Shown here: piece after piece, positions 45,825 through 57,515 of the stretch
Position numbering within the stretch: position 1 is the first letter of the stretch
How the letters are laid out: each line of letters starts with the position of its first letter
Assembly: GCA_013368315.1 (NCBI GenBank)
Contig: JAACJM010000080.1
Location: forward strand, 1-64,000
Direction: 5' to 3'
From: Tetrapyrgos nigripes
Taxonomy: Eukaryota; Basidiomycota; Agaricomycetes; Agaricales; Campanellaceae
DNA: 64,000 nucleotides
The notes under the pieces: generated by a model
Told to the model about the DNA's origin: nothing
Database searches by the model: none
What the model saw: the letters and a program-made list of their open reading frames with translations, nothing else
Program-made: the position numbers and the translations under genes

Positions 45825-47201
45825 ATGCCAGGTATCGTGAGAGAGGAGAAGTTGGGGTATGTTAAAAATCAGTATGTTGGACCAAACTTCATCACAACCG
45901 CCATGAACAAATACTACCAGCAAGATCTGGCCAGTATGTAAGAATTTTATCACATAGATGCCATTAGTGACTTCATTAATACAGAAAAAGATCTCGAACA
46001 ATGGATTTATCATAGAGAGAATGCTGTCAATGATGGGCTTACTCCCATCTCTTTGACACGGGTAACTACAGTGAAAAGTTTTGTGTGCCATAGATCAACA
46101 CTGATTCACTTCTTAGGCTCCGAGTTGGACTGCCAAAGTTTCCGTTTCAACATGTGGAAACCCTTCAATTCCAAGGCTCAGCCATCAAGAGAAGGACGGC
46201 TCATTCGAAGAAATAGTGCTCACTATGCAGGGGATCTTGACTTTCAAATGACTCCCACCAGTGGAAACTATACTGTGCGTAACAATATCCGATTACTATG
46301 GTGCTCGACTGAGATTTTCAAACAGGGCAAATACCAAACGAAACATCGCAAGTATTTTGAGACAGGAAGTCGAGATCACCGGTCTCAGCGGCGACCGTTT
46401 TGCTGAAACGGTTGAGGCCATTAATACAATTTATCGCATGTGTCAGAGACGAGTGCAGGAAGATGAACTTGATGGTAATAGCATGATCACAACTTTTCAA
46501 GGACATACAGCCTTGAACTTCAGCAATAGGTGAGAATATAGAATGTTTTTAATTCTCAAACAGATATTTCACACCTCGCAAGAGTGACCCTGAAGGACGC
46601 GATGTGCCATTTAACAACATCGAAGACCCCAAAGGCATTCTGGCTTCGCTTAAACGTGATCATTATTTTCACTCCGAGGAAAATGTCATGGAGTACTACC
46701 AGTGTATCCCATCTTCTAAACCAGAGGGCAGGTATGTAATCCTGATGTTCTATTGATGTTCGGACTGATCAAAAATGTTTCAGTATGAAAAAAGCTGACC
46801 CTATAGCCTTTCGTTTAGGAGATATTGTAGAAGCTCAGGTGTCAATAGTCTTGATTCCCCAAGCTGGACAGACAAAGAAAAAGATGTTAGCAGTTCTGCG
46901 AGCGTTGACTTTACTGGATATGAGGCACACGCAGGCAAGTCATTAATCTCTATGCTGGAACCAGATACTCACATGAAAACAGCAAGCAATGGAAGCAAAA
47001 GAATCTGCAGATCGTTACTTAATTAGTAACCGTTCGGGTTCAAATGGAGTCAAACGCAAAGTCAGTTATAATTGCAATGGAGATGATGATGACGAGGAAT
47101 CTGATTCCGGCTATGTAAGTGTTTGTGAAGATGACACAGAGGAGAAACATGTCAGGAAAAGGATGAATGTGCTGTCATTGTCTGATACTCAAGGGAACTA
47201 G
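45825..47201 (+). CDS. Hypothetical basidiomycete protein, spliced, acidic C-terminus
   Basis: From ATG 45825: MPGIVREEKLGYVKNQYVGP, then exons KDLEQWIYHRENAVNDG and one starting after CACTTCTTAG. A strong block follows: RNIASILRQEVEITGLSGDR and ETVEAINTIYRMCQRRVQED, then RYFTPRKSDPEGRDVPFNN, PKGILASLKRDHYFHSEEN, FRLGDIVEAQVSIVLIPQA and LAVLRALTLLDMRHTQ. A GC-AG intron (CAG|GCAAGTC) leads to the tail QAMEAKESADRYLISNRSG, an acidic run and KHVRKRMNVLSLS to 47201. The middle (46140-46300) needs an intron or frame change I could not fix. I recall similar uncharacterised proteins in other mushrooms (FRIGDIVE-, RYFxPR-type motifs), many near transposons; function unknown. Confidence 0.55.
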
Positions 47202-47259
47202 CACATAGATCAAATTTTGACGAGTATAAAGTCTCAATAGTATACTGTGATGTATCATC

Positions 47260-47895
47260 ATGTCTCAAGAAATTTTTCTTCTCTGCTCCATTGTGCGCAT
47301 CATTTCTCGAGGTCCCAGCCAGTTCGTCAGGGATAGTGCAGATTTAGTAGTGCGACCTGTTCCCAATCATCAAGACTCGTTTAATGCAGCAGCCAAATCT
47401 TTCCGCTGCATGGTACGTATCGACATTCTGAAACTTGTCATTTGGTAACCAACACCTTATCTAGAGCGTTAATCACAACATGTGGCAAGCTTGTAGTGAC
47501 ATTCAGCATCCACTCATTACTGTAAAGATAACGTGCAGTACAGAGGTATGAGTACTGTCACCTTAAGCCCTTATATGTTGCTAATCATTACGCTAGGTTC
47601 ACGTAGATCACTCAGTTAATATCCCATCTATCCCCCCCAAACTGATATCAGGCATGTTGAACCTGTTTACAAAATGTGGAACGTTGGATTTCGGGCTGTT
47701 ACGAGAGGTGCTAAGATTTTTATTGTTGGAGACTTGGAAAATGAACAGTTGGAGGAAGATAATGTGAGTGCTTCAATGTTGTCATCAACTTATTGCTAAT
47801 ACTACGTCGATTGAATCAAGGTGACTATTTTGAGAGCGAAAGAGATCACTGTACATAGTATGGGCAAAGCTTGGTTTAAAGATGTTTTGGAATAA
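47260..47895 (+). CDS. Small hypothetical spliced gene with a homopolymer frame break
   Basis: MSQEIFLLCSIVRIISRGPS begins at 47260. Exons continue NHNMWQACSDIQHPLITVKI and HVDHSVNIPSI. In the run of seven C at about 47632-47638 the frame shifts; with one more C the protein would go on as DIRHVEPVYKMWNVGFRA, GAKIFIVGDLENEQLEED, then after an intron VTILRAKEITVHSMGKAW to a TAA at 47893-47895. It follows the preceding gene on the same strand by 60 bp, which may indicate these are parts of one locus. No domain recognised. Confidence 0.4.
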
Positions 47896-47987
47896 TCTAC
47901 ATGTCAATATATGAGGATAACGTAAATAATTTACAGATGCTCCGTACCAACACATATTTATTTTATAGTGAAAGCTGTATACAATTA

Positions 47988-48215
47988 TCAAGAGAGATAT
48001 AACCAGCTGCGTTCATATCTCTCGTGATGATCCAGTTCACGATAGGTATATGCGAGCTCATCTTCCGACACATTTGTAGAAAGAAAATGAAAGTCTTCAG
48101 AGCCTTTAGGGATAGAGATAAAGAGACATCTCCCATTAGTTGTCCATACCAGCATCATCGCAAGAGTCTGAGGGCCTTTGGGAGTCGGATGAGAACTGAT
48201 GTACCTTGCGTACAT
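47988..48215 (-). CDS. Possible C-terminal exon of a minus-strand gene
   Basis: The frame TTNGRCLFISIPKGSEDF followed by LSTNVSEDELAYTYRELDH ends at 47988. Composition looks coding, but no start, domain or further exons were found. Confidence 0.25.
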   Translation of the reverse strand: MYARYISSHPTPKGPQTLAMMLVWTTNGRCLFISIPKGSEDFHFLSTNVSEDELAYTYRELDHHERYERSWLYLS

Positions 48216-48263
48216 GTCGTCGCGTGTGCTACGAGTGCTGAACGAGCGGTGCCAAAGAGTTAG

Positions 48264-49540
48264 AGATTATACTTTTACACGTTCTGTAATCCTGTTTACA
48301 GCTACTGGATTTCACGGACTAAATTCGGCCATTGATGATAACTTTTGGGCGCTCGTTGCAATGTTGTGACGTAAGGTGCAAGCACTGGCTCTGGTGGTGT
48401 AGGGAAGAGCTCAAGTAACGAATAGAACCAATCAAAAAGAAAGAATCATAGCCATTTAACAACAAATGAAGTCATCACCCGCTCCTCCCCATTCCTCCTT
48501 ACTCAAGATAAGGGAATTAAGACCCTTGCACCTCCTGTGCTTTCGACACCATGAACGTTTTTGACTTGGCTATCGCAGAGGACAATTCCGCATAGAAGGT
48601 CGAGATACCCTGGACCGGAGGACTGCGATTCCGAATGTTTCAAGATTGTAGAAGATTCGGAATGGTGTCAAATAAACCTCTTCAATATTTAGTTACCCTC
48701 ATGCTGGTAAACTCACAAAAAGTACAAAGGATGAAATGATCTCCCCCAGTACAGAGAGTACTTAGCGTCAAGGGGGTTGTGCATCAGGTCATTGATCGCT
48801 GCGCAGATTTTTTACGGCATAACTTTTGTCCTAGAACCAATATGGCTTTGAAATTGATGTCCTGACAGCAGCAAGACTTCAAACAAGGCCAGAAAATTGT
48901 TCATTTTGGAAGATACTGACAAATGAGACAGAGAGATCATAATGATGTAGTAGGGTTCTGACGCACAGAGATATGTTGAGAGCGTGGGAACCAAACTTAG
49001 CAAGTGGGAAAATTGGCTTTTGCACGTCGTCTTCTTTGTCCTTAACCACCACCTTTACGCATTACCTCAATGACTAGATCGAACAAAGACCTAGTCAGAG
49101 TTGGAAAATTTTGAAAGCAAGAAAAGTTGGTAGTGAGAAAATTATACTTATTCATCGATGTCCAAGACGACTGTGTTTGGAACGTTTAGAAAATCGATGG
49201 GTCATGCAATTAGATGGGATAGACAGAGAATGGGTATCAATCTTGGCATAATAATACACAGTGAACCAAGAGGACAGCGGCAATGATACAGGTGCGTTTC
49301 TTTTTTCTCTCCTTTCATAGCGGTTTTCTAACGACGTGACGTTTATCCATCCCCTCGAACCAAGAGTCAACCAGTTCCTACCATAATGTCCCCGCCTTCA
49401 TGTCCTGCTCCTTTCATTCCCTAGACCCTGCGACCTATCCTTTCCCCCCGAAAATTTCCCACCCAAGGTGATTACATGGCTAATCCCCTATCCCAGCCTG
49501 TTTACCTTTGCATTTTCCCTCCTTTCTCTTCTGTTCCTTT
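48264..49540. other. Gene-less stretch
   Basis: No supported gene. Only short open frames on both strands, without splice support or a recognisable motif. Confidence 0.4.
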
Positions 49541-49547
49541 CCTAGCT

Positions 49548-49800
49548 TCGCCTTGAACATCTTCACGCAAAGAAGAGGCGTGACGAAGACGATGTGGATT
49601 TCCGGACTGTGAGTGCTCGTTTCTCTTAATCCTGTTTTTAGGTCTGATGGTGCATTCCCAGAGCTGCGCTGCGTTTCGTAATATTGGAAGAGCACGTCTT
49701 TGACCCATGGAATACCCATGTACGCCTATTTAGCTGCACCGGACTTGTACGCTGCGAGTGTGGGAAGACGGTTGAAAAGAGTGAGAAGGAACAATGCTAA
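49548..49800 (+). pseudogene. Fragment of a cysteine-containing hypothetical protein
   Basis: LRLEHLHAKKRRDEDDVDFRT ends at a GTGAGT donor. After a CCCAGAG acceptor the frame reads LRFVILEEHVFDPWNTHV and SCTGLVRCECGKTVEKSEK before a stop. The CTGLVRCECGK pattern resembles small zinc-binding segments in repeated mushroom proteins. The rest of the gene is not visible. Confidence 0.25.
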
Positions 49801-50439
49801 ACCAAATCGAGGTAAACCAACGAAAGAATTCTTTATACTCATTTTTTACACTCCAACACTAAATCACTTACTATCCTGCATCTTCAGCGTCATCCTCCAC
49901 ATCAGTCCTCTATCCGTCGAATTCACGAGAAGTGCGCCAGCTGTAAACAATGACGATAGGCACGCGAATCTCTCTTCTGGATTCAAAAAAGCCGATTTGC
50001 CGTTGACTTCGAGACGATGTTAAGACAGATGATGCTGAAGAATGTTTGGAGGAGATAAGCAGTCGCAGGGGAAAGGCAGTCCTTTGGTAGTAAAAGAAGA
50101 GCACCGACTTGGTACTAAGTAAAAGTTGTTTGTAGCTAACGTATAACTGTAATCAGTTGAGTACTTATATCACCTTCAAGAATTGTGTTAAAGCATGACA
50201 AAGGTATTGAGCGCAAAGATCTGAGACGCAAGATCAAAGGTGTAGGGATTCTAGGGAAGTAACGGAACGGCATGGATTATACTACCACCACTACAGTCAA
50301 ACAGACTAGGAAACCTAAGTCGATTTCTAACTACCAAGCCTAAATCAAATACAAGGCCTTGTGACGAATGTCGTGAATGATGGAGAGAAGATGCATGGTC
50401 CAGGTCAAGGTGCGAGTCACTCGACACGTACTAGAACAA
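49801..50439. other. Gene-less stretch
   Basis: No supported gene or repeat seen. Confidence 0.35.
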
Positions 50440-50644
50440 AGACGCGAATACAGTGCACTGCTATCCTATTTGACATAGCCACAAGCAGAAAGACGCTGCT
50501 AAGAACTCAGCGCTCAGCCTCAGTCATTGGACACGTATTAGAACAAACACGCGAATATAATGCACTGCCACTATCCTATTCGACATAGCCACAAGCAGAA
50601 AGCGACCGTAAAGAACTCGTCCTCATTTCATTCGGCCTCGTAAT
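50440..50644 (-). repeat. Duplicated single ends of the Helentron-like family
   Basis: Two tandem copies of about 110 bp (50420-50522 and 50523-50644) share CACGTA-TAGAACAAA-ACGCGAATA, TGCACTGC and ACATAGCCACAAGCAGAAAG. On the minus strand the outer copy starts TTACGAGGCCGAATG (50644) and contains GAGTTCTTTA and TTTCTGCTTGTGGCTATG, matching the 5' ends of elements A, C and D. No matching hairpin end was found nearby. Confidence 0.55.
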
Positions 50645-51079
50645 GTATCTGCCAAAACATCACATCCCGTGACAACACCCGAGCACATCAGACGAAAAAG
50701 AGACAGTGTACCAGACACCAAAGGCACAACCACCAACAGCATTTGAAGAGTGGCGCAAAGAAGCAGAAGCAGGGAAGAAAGATCAGATCAGACCGATCAA
50801 ACGAGAATGAAAGAGAATGAAACGCACCCGGACACCTATGTCGGAAATCTCCAAATCCGGCCATAACCGGCCGTGAGCCCTCATAATGACGGTAATGAAA
50901 TCCGGCATTACGGCCCATTATTGAAAAGAGGAAATTATGATAAGATGGCGTTATGCCCCATTATAATTTGGAGCCGAGCTGATGGGCGTCGGGTAGCATA
51001 TTGACATGGCAAAAGAAAAATCTATACCAATCGCTCTATGTATTAGACTCGCGTGCTTACATATTATCAGGAACAACTC
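50645..51079. other. Gene-less stretch with transposon-end-like motifs
   Basis: About 50855-50940 has inverted and repeated CCGGCCATAACCGGCC, CATAATG and GGCCCATTAT words, resembling the end of a DNA transposon. No gene. Confidence 0.35.
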
Positions 51080-51160
51080 GCGAGAATTGAACCAGCGACC
51101 TCACTAAGTATTAGGTAATTGCATGAACCACACACTACAGACTTCTAGGCCAAGCTGCCG
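51080..51160 (-). other. Second tRNA-like sequence
   Basis: Minus strand: GTAGTGTGTGGTTCATG (A-box-like) and GCTGGTTCAATTCTCGC (B-box-like, T-arm possible) separated by about 30 bp. The stems are incomplete. It looks like a degenerate tRNA or SINE head, similar in kind to 17464-17535. Confidence 0.35.
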
Positions 51161-51357
51161 ATATAAGTGTAGAGCCCTAGCTCATTTCGACCATCTATTG
51201 GAGGCACGGAGTACACGCTTACCCTGCTTGCTGGCGTCTCTATGACTCACTTGCTGCAGTCATTCATTCCAAAACCAAGTGTGTGTATATACAAACGAAT
51301 CAATTTCAATGAGAGAACATAGTATGGTACAGTACAACGTGAGGTAAATGCAAGTAA

Positions 51358-54255
51358 ATGCACATATTCATACCCGATTATTTCCGAGCACTGCGCGCTC
51401 GCGACCTGGTGGCACGGAGAGGCCGAGCAGCTTCTGAAGGTGCGTCAATTGTCGGTGTCTGCACGGGTTCAGGTACCCCCGCAGGTGTTGGCTGTACCTG
51501 TGGCATACTGACAGCAGCTTACCCCAAGATAATTGAGGGTACAGGAACCTGGTTTCTTGACCATGAATACTTTAAGAACTGGAAGAACAACTTGAATGGT
51601 TCACTGCTATGGCTCCAGGGCAAAGGTCAGTTTTCATACAAAATGATAATCTGTGTCTCAACTCTAACTCTTCTCTTATTAGCTGGTTCTGGCAAGACTT
51701 TTCTGTGGTGAGTATTTGGAAATAGAGTGTCAGAGTAACCCTTTAAAATTTGGATTTATCCAGCACTAATGTCATCAATGATTTGAGGAAGAATAGCTCT
51801 GTATTCTTCTACTACTTTGACACATGTGATAAGAGAAAAGTAGACTATCACGGAGTTGTCTCTTCCTTGTTGTGTCAAGTAACAGCAGAGGCAATCAAGA
51901 TGAATAGCCAAAATGCTGGTAACGAAATTTACCAGCTTTAGATGAACAGCAGAGAAGGCAAATTTCTTATTGCAGAGGACATGGATTCCACTCTTTTGCA
52001 TTTGATGGCAATGATAGATGCTGCTTACATTATCATTGATGCAATAGATGAATGTGCTGAGGAAGATCAAGGCAAACTACTAGCCTTGATAGATAAATTA
52101 CTCACCAAACTCAAAAACTGCTTTGTGCTTGTATCAAGCCGTCCACATATTAACATAGCCCGCAGGAAAGCTCAGGTTATCTCATTGGATAAACAGATGT
52201 CTGATGTTGGTATTACCTCTGATATTGAAAAATATGTGGATACGAAACTACAAAAACAGTGTGCTTGGTCTCCTGAACTGAAGGCTGAAGTAAAGGACAC
52301 TTTAGTGAATGGTGCTAGTGGACAGTAAGTATCCATTTTAATTTTATAATCTCAAGAGTAATGTGCTAACAGATTATAACAGAATCAGATGGGTAGACTG
52401 TCAGTTGACGGCACTTAATGAGATCAAGATGCCACGGGGGGTCAGAAAAGCCTTAAAGAGCTTGCCAAAAACTTTACAAGAGACATATGCCAAGATTTTG
52501 GAGCAGGTGAAAGATGGACAGAAAGATTATGTAAAGACAATTTTTCAGTGGCTGCTTTTTGCTTATAGGCCATTGACCCTAGGGGAGGTTCAGCATATAT
52601 TGGCCATTGATGTGGAAGAGGAAAAATTCCAACCTGAAGATCTACTTGAAAATATTGAAATAGAGCTACACAATGTGGTGAATTCTAGCTTGGTAGTCAT
52701 TATTCAAGATAGTATTGAAAAGGACAGATGGAACAAGCAGAATGTTTTGACAGTCCAACTAGCTCACCCTTCTGTAAAAGATTACCTGCTATCAGAAGCA
52801 GCTATGCAAAGTGTTTCAGGATATTTTCAGATCAATAGTGCTCTAGTTCATGAAGCTATTTGTCAGATGTGTATTGTTTATCCTCTATGCTGTGGACAAG
52901 AAGCAATTGATGAGGAGAAATCTGCCTTAGCACATTATGAAGCAAAGCATTGGTTTGAGCATTTCAATCAAAGCAAAGAAGAATCTCCAGCTGCATTCAA
53001 CCTTGGCTGTCAGCTGATGAACAGTAAACAGCCTCCATATGGAAACTGGTTGGTTGTATATACACCTGATACATGGGATAATAGACCAAGGGACAGAGCA
53101 CGACCTCTTTATTATGCCAGTTATATAGGACTGGAGAGTCTTGTGGTGGCTATGCTTGAACAGGATGAGTCAATGATTTGGGGGGAGAATATGGAACTGC
53201 TTTACAGGCTGCAAGCTATAATGGGTCTCTAAACGTTGTGAGAGCTCTCCTGGAAAAAGGCGCCAACGTCAACGCACAGGGTGGAGCTCACAGAAACGCA
53301 CTCCACGCCGCCAGCAGCAGGGGCCATCTAGAGGTTGTGAGAGCTCCCCTGGAAAAAGGTGCCGACGTCAACGCACAGGGCGGACATTACAGAAACACAC
53401 TCCAGGCCGCCAGCAGCAGGGGCCATCTAGAGGTTGTGAGAGCTCTCCTGGAAAAAGGCGCCGACATCAACGCACAGGGCGGACATTATGGAAATGCACT
53501 CCAGGCCTCCAGCAGCGGGGGCCATCTAGAGGTTGTGAGAGCTCTCCTGGAAAAAGGCGCCGACATCAATGCACAGGGTGGAGATGACCAGAACACACTC
53601 CAGGCTGCCAGCAGCAGGGGCCATCTAGAGGTTGTGAGAGCTCTCCTGGAAAAAGGCGCCAATGTCAACGCACAGGGCGGATTTTTTTGGAAACGCACTC
53701 CAGGCCGCCATCAGCAGGGGCCATCTAAAGGTTGTGAGAGCTCTCCTGGAAAAAGGCACTGACGTCAATGCACAGGGTGGAGGTTACGGAAACGCACTCC
53801 AGGCCACCAGCAGTGAGGGCCATCTAGAGGTTGTGAGAGCTCTCCTGGAAAAAGGCGCTGATGTCAACGCACAGGACGGACATGACGGAAATGCACTCCA
53901 GGCCGCCAGCAGTGGGGGCCATCTAGAGGTTGTGAGAGCTCTCCTGGAAAAAGGCGCCAACGTCAACGCACAGGGCGGATGTTACGGAAACTCACTCCAG
54001 GCCGCCATCAGCAGGGGCCATCTAGAGGTTGCGAGAGCTCTCCTGGAAAAAGGAGCTGACATCAAGACACAGGGCAGACATTATGGAAATCCTTTACAGG
54101 CTGCCAGTGATCAAGGAGATTTGAAGGTTGTAGAAGTATTGCTTGAAAAGGGAGCTGCTATTAATGCACCAGGAGGAGAATATCCGTATGCTGCTCAGTC
54201 TAATGGGAATTCAGAGATTATAGCAGCTCTTAATGCCAGAGCTGATGATACTTAA
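51358..54255 (+). pseudogene. NACHT-ankyrin NLR-like protein, broken by a stop and two frameshifts
   Basis: Exon 1 contains AYPKIIEGTGTWFLDHEYF and LLWLQGK; an intron (G|GTCAGT to TATTAG) splits AGSGKTFLC, the P-loop, and a second intron (TG|GTGAGT to ATCCAG) follows. Then FFYYFDTCDKRKVDYHGV, a Walker B IIIDAIDEC and LVSSRPH show a NACHT NTPase. After an intron joining GASGQ to IRWVDCQL comes the usual LPKTLQETYAKIL region, VQLAHPSVKDYLL, and about ten ankyrin repeats (GHLEVVRALLEKGA-NVNAQGG). Breaks: TAG at 51939-51941 (IYQL-stop-MNSREG), a missing base in a G6 run near 53181, and an extra base in a T7 run near 53683. Fungal NLRs sense non-self and trigger cell death; this copy reads as a relic unless the breaks are errors. 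The N-terminal effector domain was not found. Confidence 0.85.
53240..54120 (+). repeat. Nearly identical 99-bp ankyrin units
   Basis: About eight units with a period of 99 bp share long identical blocks such as GGCCATCTAGAGGTTGTGAG and AGCTCTCCTGGAAAAAGG. The differences are concentrated at a few codons after NAQGG (GAH, GHY, GDD, GGY, GHD, GCY). The last units (after about 54060) are more diverged. Confidence 0.9.
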
Positions 54256-56195
54256 TGTGGAAGAATCACAATAAAGAAATGTCTCATGGCCTCTATGACT
54301 TTGGCATTTTTACAGAATTTGAGCACTGAAATAGGTTTATGAAAATCTTCACAAACAAGGCTAAATGATCAAGTAGCCTCCATTTCTTTGTACCACAACA
54401 ATTTAATATTTCTACCTCTAAAACTTCATACATATATTTATGGAATGTGTTACTGTGTCTTGATTTTCACCATATAAAATGATGTGCTATCATGTAAGTA
54501 TCTCAAGGTATTTGATTTATCTGTAGTACAATGCATACCATCGTATCATATCAATACTCATCAATGAACTTCACCTCTCTATCTGTCCTACCATATTGGG
54601 ATCTACAATATGTTTCATACTGCTTCCAGTATATCTCCCTGTATCTGTGTGGTGTACAGATCATCCTGCAAAAAATAAGTCTTAGAATATCAATCAATGA
54701 TACTATGTAAGTGGAAAGAACGATTTTCAATTTATTGATGGATGCATACATATATACACTACGTACAGCCCCCTACTACATACTACACTTTCCCTTTCCC
54801 AGTATCCCACTGTGCACCCCGAAATCTGCAGCTCAAGCCTTCAAGCCTCAGGCCATCAGCCAATGAGACTGCTAAGGAATGATTCACATTGTTGTATAGA
54901 TAAATACACATGTAACTATAGCTATTACTACTTAGAAGGTTTATACTAGGTTTCCCCCTGCCCCCCTTCTCCTTCCCCCAGCCACCTCAGTACACCCACC
55001 ATTGTTCCTGTTTGGCTCTCTTCCACCTTCCTCACATCTCTATACCCATCACACCACTTACCCACCCACCCAATGTTTCAACAATCCAATCACACCCTCC
55101 CAGGAATCAACTCCCCCTCCCCAATCTCCACCCCCTCAAATCTCCTATTCCTCACTTTCCTTGCCTCAAATTCTTTCCAGAGAAGGTACAGCTGATTTAG
55201 TAAACGTGGACGAATGAAGGTAAGTGTGTGCATGAAACATTGAAAGAAAAGGGTGGGGCAGAAGAAAGACAAAAGAAAACAAAAAGAAACAAAGGGTCAT
55301 AAGAAACAGAAAAACCGAACACAAAAAGGGAAAAAGACAACCCATCACCCAAATTCCTCCACCACACTGGATCCTGACTCGTCAACTCCTGCCAAGACCT
55401 GCCTCCACGCCAGAGAGCTTGGAGTATTGTGCTGAGTGTCGGAGTACTTGCACCAGCACTACAAGTGAATCCTGACCCTAATCCAAGTCTGACATTTGCC
55501 AATCACGTTGATGCACACCCACCAACATCATGAACACCCAAAAAAGCTCTAAACACCTCCTTCTTACACCTCCACCTAGCCCTTGTGTTGCATTAACACC
55601 TGCCTGACCACCTACATCCAGCTTTGCCACTGCTAAAAGTAAATCTCCCATAACCCTCGCAACCAAAGGAATCAAGAGCCCAGAAGTAATCTTTTGTCCA
55701 ATAGTAGATGTGTGGAAGGTTAGTCTTGCTGTATTTTCTTCTAGCTCTGGGTTTTTGTTTTTGTTTTCGGGGTTGCCATTGGGGTTGTTGAAATATATAC
55801 CTTCCATGTATAGTAATTATGATTCTATATGGAGTTATTATGAAACTTCTACATAGCTATAAGTATGGCTAGTCCTCCAGGACATTCTCAAGACATTACT
55901 CTTATCTCTTAGTGTATAGTGATATCTTCCTAGATAGCAATATGACCAATGGCAGTATTACCTTAGTCTTTAGGTATGTCCATGGACGATGTAGATATTA
56001 GTAATTATATGCTCTTTATCTAGTATAAGAGCTCTCTGTAAAATCATATTTACTACAGAGCAATATCTAGTTCTATCTGCTCTCAAAGCACTTCACATCT
56101 AAGCTCTACAAGCTTTCTCCTCAATGTTCTACTTGGTGAGCTCCATTGACTGGTCACCCTATGCTGATTAGTTGCTGCTTCATTAGGGGTCAGCA
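54256..56195. other. Gene-less stretch
   Basis: No supported gene. 54960-55160 is C/T-rich; 55250-55340 is A-rich. AT-rich sequence with weak open frames fills the rest. Confidence 0.4.
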
Positions 56196-57320
56196 TTGGT
56201 GTTGGCTGTGTTGGGGTTAACGTTGATGAGTGGGTTAGCTGCATCAGCATCAGCATCATTAGCTGGCAGCAGTGGCAGTGGCAGTGGTGGTGATGGTGCA
56301 GCTATGACTTCTGCTTCTGGTCTTTGCCCATCACCTATCCATATGCCGGGGTGCTTTTTTGCCGGTTTCCACTGGTGCGGCCAAATTTCAAAATGTTCGA
56401 GACGTTCTGCTCAAGGAAGGACTTGGCCGTTAGTGTTCAGGGCACTCAAAGACATTCCTCAAGGTGTTTTGATGCATTATGGAACAAAGACAGGGAAGAA
56501 AATATGTTGATTGTTCGGGAATGAAAAAATTGATGGTGAGAATTTTTGACCCATAATAGATGGGGTTTGATGGCAGCTGGTCACTGGTATCGGCTGGTAT
56601 CAGTGGATACCAGCGGCCGCCAGTAAATTGCCGGAATACTGATGTTGTTTCTAAAATGTTTTGCGCTTTGACCTGACCTGCGCTTTTTTCCTTTGTCCAG
56701 TTCTATTGTCACCCATCTGGGCTTGCAGCTTTGGGACCTGCTTTCGATTGGACCTATCGGTCATGAGTTGGATTGTTTGTTTTTGGGTGTAAAAACAGGT
56801 ACGTTTACTCCCCTCTGTCACCCACTCTCATGGCTAAATCCAAAACTCCTTCCACACCTCCTCTTATCCTCCAGCTGCCGACACCAGCACTAACGCTGCC
56901 AAGAAGAAGAAGAAGAGCAACAAAGGTGCATCTGCAAGCACGAACTTGAAGTCGTTCAAAAAATCGAATAAGACATGCGGCCATGACAACACCAGCAACT
57001 CCGAGTCCGAGCCTGAGAAAACCCAAGCTGCTTGCAAGAAGCCAAAGAAGGACAATTTGAAGGGCTTGGGACAGGTTGAGAAGGATAAACGGTTTGCTGA
57101 ACGCTTTCCGAGGAAGACGTCAGAGGAGACCATGGGTGTGTGTCCTTTTTCGACATTGCCTATCCCTTGCGCTGACTTGCTTGCCAACTATTCAGAATTA
57201 TTCCTTCATCTTGAGAAGCCTGTCATTGAGGTCGGCCATGACAGCATTGTATGTTATGTTTACAAATGCAAGAACTCCAGTGTCTGCATTATACAGGCTT
57301 GCTATGACACAGAGTGATCA
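56196..57320 (+). CDS. Uncertain Lys-rich hypothetical gene
   Basis: Exon-like pieces: a Ser/Gly-rich block near 56225, PLVRPNFKMFETFCSRKDLA (56380), LWNKDREENMLI, and a basic block TNAAKKKKKSNKGAS to KRFAERFPRKTSEETMG (56885-57130). The final frame ends with YKCKNSSVCIIQACYDTE. Frames differ between pieces and joins are not fixed. A nuclear, basic low-complexity protein is possible. No family recognised. Confidence 0.25.
56593..56614. repeat. Short perfect hairpin
   Basis: GCTGGTATC-AGTG-GATACCAGC: nine-pair stem with a four-base loop, next to further GGTATC repeats. Confidence 0.7.
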
Positions 57321-57515
57321 TGGTAGTTGCCTCAGAGGAACTCAGATAGGGATTTACAGACTAAAACTAAGTAGGCTTTACATCTTGTACACATGCTAGT
57401 ACTTGTTACTACTGAAAGCAGCTGTTCAAAGTGTTTATCTATAAGCTTAGGTTTCGTGACTAAGTTCCGATGCACTTACCAACCGAGTCAATCATGCATC
57501 ATAATTCGGGGATCA

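Noticed and set aside
49480..49719. Two overlapping minus-strand frames
   Set aside because: They are antisense to an exon-like plus-strand segment with a clear GTGAGT donor.
53240..54120. CRISPR-like regularly spaced repeats
   Set aside because: Units are contiguous 99-bp ankyrin codons without spacers, in a eukaryotic gene.
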